Part shown: in pieces, positions 16,058 through 25,802 of the stretch
How positions within the stretch are numbered: position 1 is the stretch's first letter
Layout: each line of letters begins with the position of its first letter
Assembly: GCA_029558535.1 (NCBI GenBank)
Contig: JAKQEK010000337.1
Coordinates: 41,119-105,118 of the forward strand
Length of the DNA: 64,000 bases
Direction: 5' to 3'
Origin: Bacteroidota bacterium
GTDB lineage: Bacteria; Bacteroidota; Bacteroidia; Bacteroidales; ML635J-15
The notes under the pieces: model-generated
What the model was told of the DNA's origin: nothing
Seen by the model: the letters and a program-made list of their open reading frames with translations, nothing else
Databases searched by the model: none
Translations under genes and position numbers: made by a program

Positions 16058-17686
16058 TTATTCAAATAGATTTGTAAAATTAAATGAACTAACATCAAAT
16101 AAACCCTTATCTCCAATTTTTAAATTTGGAATAACCAACAAAGCCATAAATGATAGTGTCATAAATGGTGCTGTAAGTACTGATCCGTTTGATTTTATTA
16201 TGTTGTTTAGCTTTTCGTAAACATTAGCAACGTGTTCTGCCGGTTCTTGTGTCATAAGTCCGGCGAACTCAAGGGGAAGCGTGTAGTAATCATTATTTTT
16301 GACATAACACAGACCACCTTTGTGTATAATTATTTCATTGATTGCATTACAAATTTCTTCGTCACTACAACCCAATGAAATTATATTATGGCTATCATGT
16401 GCGATTGATGTAGCAATTGCTCCGGACTTTAAACCAAAACCATTAATAAAAGCAACTTGAGGTACGGATATGTTAGAATATCTGTTATAAACAACAATTT
16501 TTAAGATATCATTTTCAATATCAGAAATGACATTATCGTTATCGACTTTTGGTTTTATGATAAATGAATTGGTGACCAATTCTTTATCAATAACCTCAAT
16601 AACTTTCATTTTTGACGAAGCTGGTGAAATTTGAATATTATCAGGTTTTATTTTTTGTGCATTAAAATTATTAATAGATTTTTCTTTTTCAGTAGTAAAT
16701 AAAATTCGGTTATGAGAATAGACAGTATTTCCATTAATGACGGTTTCCAAAATTTCGAAGTCTTGGAGATTATTTACGATTATAAAATCGGCAGGATCAT
16801 TTTTCCTTAAAAGTCCAACAGGTAATTTATAATGTTGAACAGGATTAATACATGCTGCATTTAGAAGGTCAAAAATGTCAATATTTAATTTTATTCCCAT
16901 TTTCAATATTTTGTTTATATGACCGTATTTTATAAGGTCATCAGGATGAGAATCATCTGTGCACAGCATTACGAAATTATTGAATTTGGAAATTAGAGGG
17001 TATAATTCATTAAAATTTTTAGCAGCAGAGCCTTCTCGTATAAGAATTTTCATTCCTAAATTAATTTTTTCTATTGCTTCATCAATTGTAAAGCATTCAT
17101 GGTCGGTTGAGATTCCGGCTGAAACATATTTTTCTAGTTGTTCGCCCGAAATTCCCGGGATATGTCCATCAATAATGGCATTATGCTTTTTTGCCACATC
17201 AAGTTTTGAATGTACATCAGGGTCGTTGAAAATTACGCCAGGATAATTCATCATTTCGCCTAGAACAAGTAGTTTGTGTTTTTCAAATAAATAATTAATA
17301 TCATTGGCATCTAATTTTGCTCCGGATGTTTCAAATCCTGTAGCAGGCACACAAGATGGAACGCTGAAAAATATTTTTAATGGCGTTTGTTTTGAATTTG
17401 AAATCATAAACTCTACTCCATCTTTTCCTAACACATTAGCGATTTCGTGTGGATCAGAGACAACAGCAACCGTTCCGTTCTTAACAGCTAGTTTAGAAAA
17501 TTCGCTTGGTATAAGCATTGTGCTTTCTATATGGACATGAGAATCAATTAAACCTGGTAAAATATACAAATCACTTTTATTGTCGTTAGGATTAATTTCT
17601 ATAATCCTGCCATCTTCAACAATTACTTCGGCTTTAAATATTTTCCTATTAAAAATGTCAACGTAATTTCCTTCAAACTTTTTCAT
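16058..17686 (-). CDS. ade: Adenine deaminase
   Basis: A 542-residue amidohydrolase-fold enzyme that deaminates adenine to hypoxanthine in purine salvage. The metal-binding motif LPGLIDSHVHIESTML is near residues 40-60, followed by VSDPHEIANVLG. The Ade-specific downstream motifs DGHIPGISGEQL, STDHECFTIDEA, REGSAAKN and CTDDSHPDDL are all present. The C-terminal region has ATSIAHDSHNIISLG, typical of the Ade cupin-like C-terminal domain. Length matches the family (about 540-590). parS-like sites lie immediately on both sides of the gene. Confidence 0.95.
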   Translation of the reverse strand: MKKFEGNYVDIFNRKIFKAEVIVEDGRIIEINPNDNKSDLYILPGLIDSHVHIESTMLIPSEFSKLAVKNGTVAVVSDPHEIANVLGKDGVEFMISNSKQTPLKIFFSVPSCVPATGFETSGAKLDANDINYLFEKHKLLVLGEMMNYPGVIFNDPDVHSKLDVAKKHNAIIDGHIPGISGEQLEKYVSAGISTDHECFTIDEAIEKINLGMKILIREGSAAKNFNELYPLISKFNNFVMLCTDDSHPDDLIKYGHINKILKMGIKLNIDIFDLLNAACINPVQHYKLPVGLLRKNDPADFIIVNNLQDFEILETVINGNTVYSHNRILFTTEKEKSINNFNAQKIKPDNIQISPASSKMKVIEVIDKELVTNSFIIKPKVDNDNVISDIENDILKIVVYNRYSNISVPQVAFINGFGLKSGAIATSIAHDSHNIISLGCSDEEICNAINEIIIHKGGLCYVKNNDYYTLPLEFAGLMTQEPAEHVANVYEKLNNIIKSNGSVLTAPFMTLSFMALLVIPNLKIGDKGLFDVSSFNFTNLFE

Positions 17687-17719
17687 AATTATAATTTTTT
17701 AGTTATTGTAAAACTTGTT

Positions 17720-17735
17720 TGTTCCACGTGGAACG
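17720..17735. promoter_or_regulatory. parS centromere-like site
   Basis: The core GTTCCACGTGGAAC (17721-17734) is a perfect 14-bp palindrome, preceded by T: TGTTCCACGTGGAACG. It differs only in the last base from TGTTCCACGTGGAACA, a form of parS known for chromosomal ParB, and matches TGTTYCACGTGRAAC. It lies in the 53-bp gap between mnmG and ade. In many bacteria mnmG (gidA) and parS lie close to the replication origin, so this stretch is probably a ParB-loading region. No parA/parB or oriC is in the window. Confidence 0.82.
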
Positions 17736-17739
17736 GCAA

Positions 17740-19617
17740 CTATCTTCCTAAGAAAACCAGTAATACACTGATATCTGACGGTGACACGCCACTAATTCTT
17801 GATGCTTGACCAATTGTTTTAGGATTTATTTTAATTAACTTCTGTCTTGCTTCAGTAGATAAAGATTTTAACTCATTATAATTTATTTTGTCACGTATAA
17901 TAATATTTTCAAGTCTCTTAAGTTTATCGGCAATCAATTTTTCTCTTTCAATATAACCGGAATATTTAAGTAAAATCTCGGCAGCATCAATTATTTCTTG
18001 AGCTTTATCACCATAACTCGAAATTAGTTTAGAGAGTTTTGGAAAAATGTCTATCAAATCGTTTACCTTAACCTGAGGACGTAATATAATAGAAGATAAT
18101 TTAACACTTTGTTTTAATTCGGCACTTTGTAATTTTTGGAGGATGGGATTTATTTTGTCGGGAGGACAGCTTTGTTTGTTAAATAAGCTGATTAACTCAT
18201 CTCGATGCTGCAATTTGTTTTCAAGAATTTTTAATCTTTCTTTCGAAGCAAGTCCGATATTACAACCAAGTTCTGTTAACCTAACGTCTGCATTATCCTG
18301 GCGTAGTAAAATCCTGAATTCAGCTCTGGATGTAAACATCCTGTAAGGTTCATCAACCCCTTTGGTTACAAGATCGTCAATTAATACACCAATATAAGCC
18401 TGGTCACGAGTTAATAAGAATTCGGGTTTATCGTTATTCTTTAAATGGGCATTTATTGCAGCCATAAGACCTTGCGCAGCAGCTTCTTCATAACCGGTAG
18501 TGCCATTTATCTGACCCGCAAAATAAAGGTTTTCTACTAATTTGGTTTCTAATGTCGAGTTTAATTGTGTTGGATGGAAAAAGTCGTACTCAATTGCATA
18601 ACCGGGTCTAAATATTTTCACATTTTCAAACCCTTCTATTTTTCTTAGAGAATCAAATTGAACTTTCCAGGGAAGAGAAGAAGAAAATCCGTTTAAATAA
18701 TATTCTATAGTTGATTCTCCTTCAGGCTCTAAAAATAATTGATGACGATCTTTGTCGGGAAATGTGACAAGTTTGGTTTCTATACTCGGACAATATCGAG
18801 GACCAATACTCTTAATTGTACCATCATATAATGGAGAATCTTCTAATCCTGTACGCAATGATTGGTGAACCTCTTCATCAGTATAGGCAATATAGCAACT
18901 TCTTTGTTTGAGAAATGTTTGATTGTAATTATGAAGGAATGAAAATGGCATTATTAATTCGTCTCCGTCTTGTTTTTGTAACTTCGAAAAATATACAGTT
19001 CTGCCGTCAATTCTTACTGGCGTTCCTGTTTTCATCCTGTCATAAGTAAAACCAAATTGTGCAAGATTTTCAGTTAAGCCGTAAACCGCAGCTTCCGACA
19101 TTCTCCCCCCCTGAAGCTGAGTATGACCAATATGCATCAGGCCGTTTAAAAAAGTACCTGTTGTTAAAATTACTGATTTGGCTTTGATTGTAACCCCCAA
19201 CTCTGTTATTACTCCGGTAACTTTATTATTTTCGACACAAATAGCGTTGACTGAATCTTGCCAAAAATCAAGATTTGGCAACGATTCTAGAGTTTTTCTC
19301 CATTCAGCACTAAATACTGCTCTGTCACACTGTGCTCTCGGGCTCCACATTGCAGGACCTTTAGACATATTCAGCATTCTGAATTGAATCATTGACCTAT
19401 CAGTAATTATACCCGAATAACCACCCAAAGCATCAATTTCTTTGACTATCTGCCCCTTTGCAACCCCTCCCATTGAAGGATTACAAGACATTTGAGCAAT
19501 TTTATTCATGTCAAGGGTAATCAGTAAAGTACGACTTCCTAAATTTGCTGCTGCTGCCGCAGCTTCGCATCCCGCATGACCTGCCCCAACTACTATAATG
19601 TCGTATTTTTCTGTCAT
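17740..19617 (-). CDS. mnmG: tRNA uridine-5-carboxymethylaminomethyl synthesis enzyme MnmG (GidA)
   Basis: A 625-residue FAD-dependent enzyme that with MnmE makes (c)mnm5U34 in tRNA. The FAD-binding motif [19 protein letters not shown] is at residues 10-28. The conserved [39 protein letters not shown] and [16 protein letters not shown] blocks are present. The C-terminal MnmE-binding helices end in [16 protein letters not shown]. Length is typical (about 620-630). A parS-like site starts right after its stop codon. The ATG fits the family N-terminus. Confidence 0.97.
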   Translation of the reverse strand: MTEKYDIIVVGAGHAGCEAAAAAANLGSRTLLITLDMNKIAQMSCNPSMGGVAKGQIVKEIDALGGYSGIITDRSMIQFRMLNMSKGPAMWSPRAQCDRAVFSAEWRKTLESLPNLDFWQDSVNAICVENNKVTGVITELGVTIKAKSVILTTGTFLNGLMHIGHTQLQGGRMSEAAVYGLTENLAQFGFTYDRMKTGTPVRIDGRTVYFSKLQKQDGDELIMPFSFLHNYNQTFLKQRSCYIAYTDEEVHQSLRTGLEDSPLYDGTIKSIGPRYCPSIETKLVTFPDKDRHQLFLEPEGESTIEYYLNGFSSSLPWKVQFDSLRKIEGFENVKIFRPGYAIEYDFFHPTQLNSTLETKLVENLYFAGQINGTTGYEEAAAQGLMAAINAHLKNNDKPEFLLTRDQAYIGVLIDDLVTKGVDEPYRMFTSRAEFRILLRQDNADVRLTELGCNIGLASKERLKILENKLQHRDELISLFNKQSCPPDKINPILQKLQSAELKQSVKLSSIILRPQVKVNDLIDIFPKLSKLISSYGDKAQEIIDAAEILLKYSGYIEREKLIADKLKRLENIIIRDKINYNELKSLSTEARQKLIKINPKTIGQASRISGVSPSDISVLLVFLGR

Positions 19618-19643
19618 AAATCGTATAATTTTTACAAAATTAG

Positions 19644-21557
19644 TTAAAATTTAATACCAATAATTAGTATATCATCAGTTTGTTCACACTCTCCCTTCCA
19701 TTCCTGATGCTTTTTTAATAAGACTTGTTTCATCTCAGATGTTGACTTGTCAACACATTCAGATAAGATATCCTTAAAATGCTTATATTTAAGTTTATTT
19801 TTACTCTTATCAAATTGATCTGCATAACCATCGCTGAATAAAAATATCCAATCTCCCTGATTACATATGAAATTATCTTCTGTAAATTGAAAATCAGATT
19901 CACTTCCTATCAAATAATTAGTCGTTTTAAATTCTATAATAGAATTTTCGGCTATATCATATTTATATATTTTGTGTTTAGAACCGGCGTAATTTACTGT
20001 ATTATCAACGATTTTAACTATACTTAAGCAAAGAGAATCACTCTTTAAAGTATTACTTGTGTTAAGAAATCGATAGAAACTGTTATTTAAATGGTTAAGT
20101 AGTTCAGATAAAGAATTAACTTTAAATAAGAGAGAATCGAGCAATTGGATTCCCAATACCGAAAGGAAACCCCCCGATATTCCATGTCCGGTGCTGTCGG
20201 CGACCGTAATGACAGAGTGTTCAGCTTTTTGACGGATTAAATAAAAATCGCCGCCAACAGTAAATTTGGGCAAATCCAAAATGAAATAGTCATAATTGAG
20301 TTCGTTTTGAATATTGAACATACATGATAATTGTATTTCCCTGGCATATTGTAAGTTAAATTCAATATCCGCATCTTTTTGTTTAAGAGAAATATTAGAT
20401 TTGTTGAGAAGTTTGTTTAATTTTTGCTTTTGAAAAACTAATTTAAAAAGAAATATGATCAAAAGGGATATGATTAATATTACTGTAAGTAGTAAAATGT
20501 TTAAAGTATTCTTTTGTCTGATTCTTTCATCTTTAATTTTAGATTCAGTATTTAGTTTATCAACTTGATATTTAGTTTTTATTTCCTGGATTTGTTGCGC
20601 CAGTTCAATATTGTAAATACTATCTTTAAGATTGTTATATTTTATATAGTATTGGAGAGCTCTTTGATAATCAGACTGCTGGGAATAAAGCTCATAAGTC
20701 GTGAAATATAAATTTTTTCTGGAATCGTTATAATCCATTAATTGATGTAAACTGTCGGCATAGGAAATGTACTTTTCAGCTAAGACATAATTGTGTGAAA
20801 GTATTTCAAGTTCTGCAAGATTATTATACAATATAGCTTTTCCAAAATTGTTTTTTAAACTATCAAATCCTTCAAGAGCTTGGAAATAAGCCGATTTAGA
20901 AGATTCAATATCGTTCTGAATATAATAAACATAGCCAATATTATTATAAATAGAGGGAATATCTGACAAGAAAGTGTCATTAGTGGAACATTCATTTATA
21001 GCCGAGAAATAGTAGTTCAAACCTTTTTCATAATCTTCACGGATAGTGTACAAATTTCCAATATTTGTCAGAGATTGAACTATGCTTTGAAGATCGCCTG
21101 ATTTTTGAGCATGGTTTAAAGCAATAGAATAGTATTTTAATGCTAAATCATATTCTTTTGTGTATTTGTAAACTATGCCCAGATTATTACAAATAGTGTG
21201 TAATTGATAATAATTCTTTGATTTTTCAGATATAGAATAAGCATTGTTGAAGGCAGTTAATGCTTCAGAATACATACTTTTTGCAAGATATGAAGAACCT
21301 TTCATTATATAAGCATATGCCACATCATTTGTATTATTAAATTTTGTTGCGTATTCCAGAGCTTTATCCGAAAAAATAATTGATTTGTTTCCGGTAGAAT
21401 CGAGATAATAATAAGCCAAATCGCAATATATTTCGGATTTTAAAGAATCGGGACAATTTTGCAATTTTTTAAATAAAACAGAAGGATCTGAAATTGCAAA
21501 TGTGTAATTTACAACAATTAGTATTGAAAGAAGCGATAATAACTTGTTGATATTCAA
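19644..21557 (-). CDS. TPR-domain membrane sensor with SpoIIE-type PP2C phosphatase
   Basis: A 637-residue protein: signal peptide (about 1-22), tetratricopeptide repeats (about 60-310; units such as [18 protein letters not shown]), one transmembrane helix near residues 350-372, a short coiled coil, and a C-terminal SpoIIE/RsbU serine phosphatase domain (about 405-637). In the phosphatase, [10 protein letters not shown] and [18 protein letters not shown] give metal-binding Asp residues and [11 protein letters not shown] the C-terminal one. The domain order fits a periplasmic TPR sensor controlling a cytoplasmic phosphatase, typical of partner-switching regulation in Bacteroidetes. No anti-sigma or antagonist gene is nearby, so its target is unknown. 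ettA ends 2 bases upstream. Confidence 0.88.
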   Translation of the reverse strand: MNINKLLSLLSILIVVNYTFAISDPSVLFKKLQNCPDSLKSEIYCDLAYYYLDSTGNKSIIFSDKALEYATKFNNTNDVAYAYIMKGSSYLAKSMYSEALTAFNNAYSISEKSKNYYQLHTICNNLGIVYKYTKEYDLALKYYSIALNHAQKSGDLQSIVQSLTNIGNLYTIREDYEKGLNYYFSAINECSTNDTFLSDIPSIYNNIGYVYYIQNDIESSKSAYFQALEGFDSLKNNFGKAILYNNLAELEILSHNYVLAEKYISYADSLHQLMDYNDSRKNLYFTTYELYSQQSDYQRALQYYIKYNNLKDSIYNIELAQQIQEIKTKYQVDKLNTESKIKDERIRQKNTLNILLLTVILIISLLIIFLFKLVFQKQKLNKLLNKSNISLKQKDADIEFNLQYAREIQLSCMFNIQNELNYDYFILDLPKFTVGGDFYLIRQKAEHSVITVADSTGHGISGGFLSVLGIQLLDSLLFKVNSLSELLNHLNNSFYRFLNTSNTLKSDSLCLSIVKIVDNTVNYAGSKHKIYKYDIAENSIIEFKTTNYLIGSESDFQFTEDNFICNQGDWIFLFSDGYADQFDKSKNKLKYKHFKDILSECVDKSTSEMKQVLLKKHQEWKGECEQTDDILIIGIKF

Positions 21558-21559
21558 TG

Positions 21560-23233
21560 TTATAATAGTTTTCTATATTTTATTCTGTGGGGACCGACAT
21601 CTCCCATTCTTTTCTTTTTGTTTTCTTCATAATCTGAATAAGAACCCTCGAAGAAAACAACCTGAGAGTCTCCTTCAAATGAGATAATATGTGTTGCTAT
21701 CCTATCGAGAAACCATCTGTCGTGAGTAATTATAACCGCACAGCCGGCAAAATTTTCCAAACCTTCTTCCAAGGCTCTCAGCGTATTAACATCAATGTCA
21801 TTGGTCGGTTCATCTAAGAGTAGAACATTTGATTCAGATTTTAATGTTAATGCCAGATGCAGCCTATTCCTTTCTCCGCCGGAAAGGATTTTACATTTTT
21901 TTTCCTGATCAGCTCCACTAAAATTAAACCTGCCTACGTAAGCTCGAGAATTCATCATTTTTCCACCAATTTGTAAAAATTCTGTTCCACCCGAGATTAC
22001 CTGAAAAACTGTTTTTTCCGGATCTATGTCGGTATGAGACTGATCTACATATCCAATTTTTACTGTTTCTCCAATTTCAAATTCGCCACTATCCGATTTC
22101 GTTAAACCCATTATCATGCGGAAAAGAGTAGTTTTACCTGCACCGTTTGGTCCAATAATTCCTACAATTCCGGCTGGAGGTAAAGAAAAACTGAAATTTT
22201 CGAATAGAATCTTATTGTCGAAAGATTTGCTTATATTTTTTGCTACAACAACCTTGTCGCCGAGCCTGGGACCGTTAGGTATATATATTTCAAGCTTTTC
22301 TTCTTTCTGTTTACTGTCCTCGTTTAACATCTTATCGTAAGCAGCAAGTCTTGCTTTTGATTTTGCCTGTCTGGCTTTTGGACTCATTCTAACCCATTCC
22401 AACTCTCTTTCCAGGGTTTTTCTGCGTTTCGATTCTGTTTTTTCTTCTTGTGCTAATCTGTTTGTTTTTTGCTCAAGCCATGATGAATAATTTCCTTTCC
22501 AAGGAATGCCCTCTCCTCTGTCTAGCTCCAAAATCCAACCGGCAACATTGTCAAGAAAATACCTATCGTGAGTTACTGCGATTACAGTACCTTTATATTG
22601 TTGCAAATGTTGTTCGAGCCATTGTATTGATTCTGCATCAAGGTGGTTGGTAGGCTCGTCAAGTAATAAGATATCCGGCTCACTAAGTAATAATCTGCAT
22701 AATGCTACTCTTCTTCGTTCTCCTCCCGACAAATGTTGAACAGATTCACTTCCGTCCGGACAACGTAAAGCATCCATGGCTCTTTCAAGTTTACTGTCAA
22801 TATCCCAGGCTCCAATATTATCTAATAACTCAGTAAGTTCACCCTGTCTGTTAATTAATGCGGTCATTTCATCATCCGACATCGGTTCGGCAAACTTTTC
22901 GTTAACAGCTTCGTATTCTTTTACCAGTTTAATTGTTTCGTGTACACCCTCTTCTACAATTTCTTTGACCGTTTTTGAATTGTCTAACTCAGGCTCTTGT
23001 GGTAAATACCCAACGCTGTATCCGGGAGAAAATACTACCTCCCCTTCAAAACCTTTATCTAAACCCGCAATTATTTTAAGTAAAGTGGACTTTCCTGAGC
23101 CATTTAAACCAATTATTCCAATTTTAGCTCCGTAAAAAAACGATAAGTATATATTTTTTAGTATTTGTTTTTGTGGTGGAATTTTCTTTCCCACATTTAC
23201 CATCGAGAAAATAATTTTATTGTCGTCGCTCAT
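21560..23233 (-). CDS. ettA: Energy-dependent translational throttle protein EttA (ABC-F)
   Basis: A 557-residue soluble ABC-F ATPase with two ABC cassettes. Walker A motifs are GLNGSGKSTLL and GPNGAGKTTLF; signatures are LSGGERRRVAL and LSGGERNRLHL; Walker B are ILLLDEPTNHLD and VLLLDEPTNDID. The 255-330 interdomain linker has the PtIM-type WVRMSPKARQAKSKARL stretch characteristic of EttA. The protein binds the ribosomal E site and gates entry into elongation according to the ADP/ATP ratio. The length matches E. coli EttA (555). It heads the minus-strand run that includes the SpoIIE phosphatase and mnmG. Confidence 0.95.
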   Translation of the reverse strand: MSDDNKIIFSMVNVGKKIPPQKQILKNIYLSFFYGAKIGIIGLNGSGKSTLLKIIAGLDKGFEGEVVFSPGYSVGYLPQEPELDNSKTVKEIVEEGVHETIKLVKEYEAVNEKFAEPMSDDEMTALINRQGELTELLDNIGAWDIDSKLERAMDALRCPDGSESVQHLSGGERRRVALCRLLLSEPDILLLDEPTNHLDAESIQWLEQHLQQYKGTVIAVTHDRYFLDNVAGWILELDRGEGIPWKGNYSSWLEQKTNRLAQEEKTESKRRKTLERELEWVRMSPKARQAKSKARLAAYDKMLNEDSKQKEEKLEIYIPNGPRLGDKVVVAKNISKSFDNKILFENFSFSLPPAGIVGIIGPNGAGKTTLFRMIMGLTKSDSGEFEIGETVKIGYVDQSHTDIDPEKTVFQVISGGTEFLQIGGKMMNSRAYVGRFNFSGADQEKKCKILSGGERNRLHLALTLKSESNVLLLDEPTNDIDVNTLRALEEGLENFAGCAVIITHDRWFLDRIATHIISFEGDSQVVFFEGSYSDYEENKKKRMGDVGPHRIKYRKLL

Positions 23234-23346
23234 TTTTTATCATTTATTTGTTTGTACAAATATAATTGATTAAAGCATAAAATGGACTCAATGATTGGCA
23301 TAAATTATTAGTTGTCAGATAAGACAATTTTTTTAGGCTTTTACTG

Positions 23347-23379
23347 TTTGTAAATGTATTAAGTATTTTATTAGTTTTG
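23347..23379 (+). promoter_or_regulatory. Bacteroidetes-type sigma-A promoter for the OMP-waaA genes
   Basis: TTTG (23347-23350) and TAGTTTTG (23372-23379, exact TAnnTTTG) are separated by 21 bases, close to the Bacteroidetes consensus spacing of about 19-21. The -7 box ends 4 bases before the ATG at 23384, so the leader would be extremely short or the messenger leaderless, unless a second start is used. Confidence 0.5.
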
Positions 23380-23383
23380 TGTT

Positions 23384-24136
23384 ATGAAAAAAATACTGTT
23401 AACCGGTTTATTTTTAGTATTCTTTTTTGCTTTCATTAAAGCACAAATTAAAGACAGTTCGATAAATTTGTTAAAGTGTGAGGTAAATTACTCTTTTCAT
23501 ATGCCATCAGGAGATATGGCAGACAGATTTGGTTTGTCATCAACAATTGGAATAGGTTTCGAGAATAAATTCAAATCAAATTGGACTTTGGGAGTGGAGT
23601 TCAATTATATTTTCGGAGGAAATATCAAGGATAGTACAAGTATGCTGACAGGATTGATGACAGAATCGGGCTATATTATTAATAAATATGGAGAATATGG
23701 TACGTTTTTATTGTCCGAAAGAGGTTTTTACGGAGGAGCAAAAATTGGTAAACTAATACCCGTTTGGGGGCCAAATAAAAATTCCGGAATTATTGTAAAT
23801 GTTGGAGCGGGACTACTGCAACATCAAATCAGGATTGAGAATAAGGATAATAATACACCACCAATTTTAGGGGACTATAAAAAAGGTTATGACCGCCTCT
23901 CAAATGGATTATGCCTACGTGAATTTATTGGTTATCAGTATTTAGACAATAAAGGATTGATAAATTTCTATTTTGGGATAGAATTTTATCAGGCATGGAC
24001 AAAATGCCGCAGAGATTATAATTTTGATACTATGCAAAGAGACGATACAGAAAGAAAAGATTATTTAAGTGGAATTCGCATAGGCTGGATTTTGCCTTTG
24101 TATCGTAAAGCTCCGAACAAATATTATTATTACTAA
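23384..24136 (+). CDS. Predicted outer membrane beta-barrel protein
   Basis: A 250-residue secreted protein. A signal peptide (KKILLTGLFLVFFFAFIKAQ, cleavage after AQ) is followed by alternating polar and hydrophobic strands with aromatic girdle residues and short turns, as in small OmpX/OmpA-barrel-like Bacteroidetes proteins. The C-terminus ends in tyrosines (NKYYYY) rather than the usual Phe. Glycine-rich strand turns (GIGFENKFKSNWTLGVEFNY) support a barrel of about eight strands. It is separated from waaA by one base and is probably cotranscribed, which hints at an outer-envelope role. No specific family recognised. Confidence 0.65.
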   Translation: MKKILLTGLFLVFFFAFIKAQIKDSSINLLKCEVNYSFHMPSGDMADRFGLSSTIGIGFENKFKSNWTLGVEFNYIFGGNIKDSTSMLTGLMTESGYIINKYGEYGTFLLSERGFYGGAKIGKLIPVWGPNKNSGIIVNVGAGLLQHQIRIENKDNNTPPILGDYKKGYDRLSNGLCLREFIGYQYLDNKGLINFYFGIEFYQAWTKCRRDYNFDTMQRDDTERKDYLSGIRIGWILPLYRKAPNKYYYY

Positions 24137-24137
24137 A

Positions 24138-25379
24138 ATGCTGTTGTTTTATAATTTAATTACACAGTTCTATTTTTTTTCGATAAGAATAGCTGCGTTT
24201 TTCAACCCCAAAGCAAAGCTGATGATTTTGGGACGTAAAAACTGGCGAAGTGAATTGAAAACAAAAATAGAGAAGGATAAAGTTTATATTTGGATACATT
24301 GTGCATCTTTGGGAGAATTTGAACAAGGAAGACCCTTGATTGAAAAAATTAAAGAGAACAGCCCCCAAACAAACATTGTTTTAACTTTTTTTAGCCCTAG
24401 CGGATACGAAATCAGGAAAAACTACAAATACGCCGATATTGTATGTTATTTGCCCTTTGATTCTAAGTCAAATGCAAAAGACTTTATTAATATCGTCAAT
24501 CCGGAATATGCCGTGTTTGTTAAATACGAAATTTGGTACCATTTCTTAAAAAATCTGCACACGAATGAAATACCGGTTTATCTTATTTCGGGAATTTTTC
24601 GCAAAACTCAGATATTTTTTAAATGGTATGGCAAGTTTTACAAACAGGCATTAAAATTTTTCACGCATTTATTTTTACAGGACAACAACTCTGAAGAATT
24701 ATTGCAGAAGCATGGGATAACAAATACAACCGTATGTGGAGACACCCGGATAGACAGAGTTGTTAGTGTTGCCAAAGAGGAATATTCTAATGATATTTTG
24801 GGAGAATTTTCGGCTTCTCACAATGTTATCGTTTGTGGAAGCACATGGGAAGAAGACGAAGCAATATTATGCCGATTTATAAACGAATTCAACGATAAAT
24901 ATAAACTTATCATTGCTCCACATGAAATTGGTGAAAGGCACTTACAAAAAATTGAGAAACAGCTTTATGTTCAATCTGTAAGACTTTCATGCACCAATTC
25001 AATTGATCCGGAAGTTAAGGTAGTTATAATTGATTCAATCGGAATATTGTCAAAATTGTACAGATTTGGAACTCTTGCATATATTGGAGGTGGCTTTGGC
25101 AAAGGGATACATAATGTTTTAGAAGCAGTAGTATATAATATTCCGGTTTTGTTTGGACCGAACTACAAAAAATTTAAGGAAGCCAAAGATTTAATTAATG
25201 AGAATTCTGCCTTCGAAATAAGGGATTACGAAAAATTTAAATCTATAACAAATAATCTGTTTTGTAATAAAGAATTATGCATAAAAATAAAGAATCAAAC
25301 AGAACAATATATTACAAAATCATTCGGGGCAACTTCGAGAATTTACGAAAAAATGCAAATTCTGAATAAAAATTCATGA
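24138..25379 (+). CDS. waaA: 3-deoxy-D-manno-octulosonic acid (Kdo) transferase
   Basis: A 413-residue GT30 enzyme that adds Kdo to lipid A precursor at the inner face of the inner membrane. There is an N-terminal membrane-anchor helix (about 1-22), then WIHCASLGEFEQGRPLIE (catalytic Glu of GT30), VLTFFSPSGYEIRKNY and YEIWYHFLKN in the acceptor half. The donor half has VCGSTWEEDEAIL and the C-terminal block YIGGGFGKGIHNVLEAVVYNIPVLFGPNY. The length is typical (about 410-425). Adjacent to an outer membrane protein gene, one base away. Confidence 0.95.
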   Translation: MLLFYNLITQFYFFSIRIAAFFNPKAKLMILGRKNWRSELKTKIEKDKVYIWIHCASLGEFEQGRPLIEKIKENSPQTNIVLTFFSPSGYEIRKNYKYADIVCYLPFDSKSNAKDFINIVNPEYAVFVKYEIWYHFLKNLHTNEIPVYLISGIFRKTQIFFKWYGKFYKQALKFFTHLFLQDNNSEELLQKHGITNTTVCGDTRIDRVVSVAKEEYSNDILGEFSASHNVIVCGSTWEEDEAILCRFINEFNDKYKLIIAPHEIGERHLQKIEKQLYVQSVRLSCTNSIDPEVKVVIIDSIGILSKLYRFGTLAYIGGGFGKGIHNVLEAVVYNIPVLFGPNYKKFKEAKDLINENSAFEIRDYEKFKSITNNLFCNKELCIKIKNQTEQYITKSFGATSRIYEKMQILNKNS

Positions 25380-25802
25380 TAAATGCCCTTCATAAGTTAG
25401 TCAAATTGTTAATTTCTTAGAGTTCAATCTTCTTTAGTAATTATATGTTAACAAACTGATATTCAATGATATGCCGTAATGTTTGCATTTGATTATTATA
25501 AATAAACATTTGTTTGTTAAAAAAAATCATTTTAAATTCTGAAAAGCTTAAAAATTAAGCATTTATATGGTTAATATATTTTTTCACAATTTTTCTTGCA
25601 ATTAAGTAAGTGTCTGATATTCCGTAATTTATATTTAATGTTTAATTATTATTATTTTATTGTTAATAACCTATTAAATATTTTTGATACAAATGATATA
25701 ATTTAGTGGTTGCCAAAATTCCTCATATCCGAAAGGTTGAGGAAATTCAGATAAAATTGGACAGAAAAAGAGAATTAGGTTAAAATAAAAATATTTTTTG
25801 AT
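25380..25802. other. 423-bp AT-rich leader region of nrdJ with one stable hairpin
   Basis: No gene is seen here. Most of the stretch is AT-rich. Near the 3' end, TTCCTCA (25719-25725) pairs with TGAGGAA (25738-25744), with an inner CC/GG pair closing a GAAA tetraloop, and lies about 60 bases before the reductase start. There is no U-run after it, so it is not an obvious terminator. It could be a structured 5' leader. No cobalamin-riboswitch core (B12 box) was recognised, although the downstream enzyme uses adenosylcobalamin. Confidence 0.45.

Noticed and set aside
17720..17735. Interpretation of the palindrome as a promoter operator only
   Set aside because: Its sequence is far closer to parS than to any regulator motif I know, and a second parS-like copy lies 1.7 kb away.
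25380..25802. Possible cobalamin riboswitch before nrdJ
   Set aside because: No B12-box core or conserved stem arrangement; only one hairpin is present.
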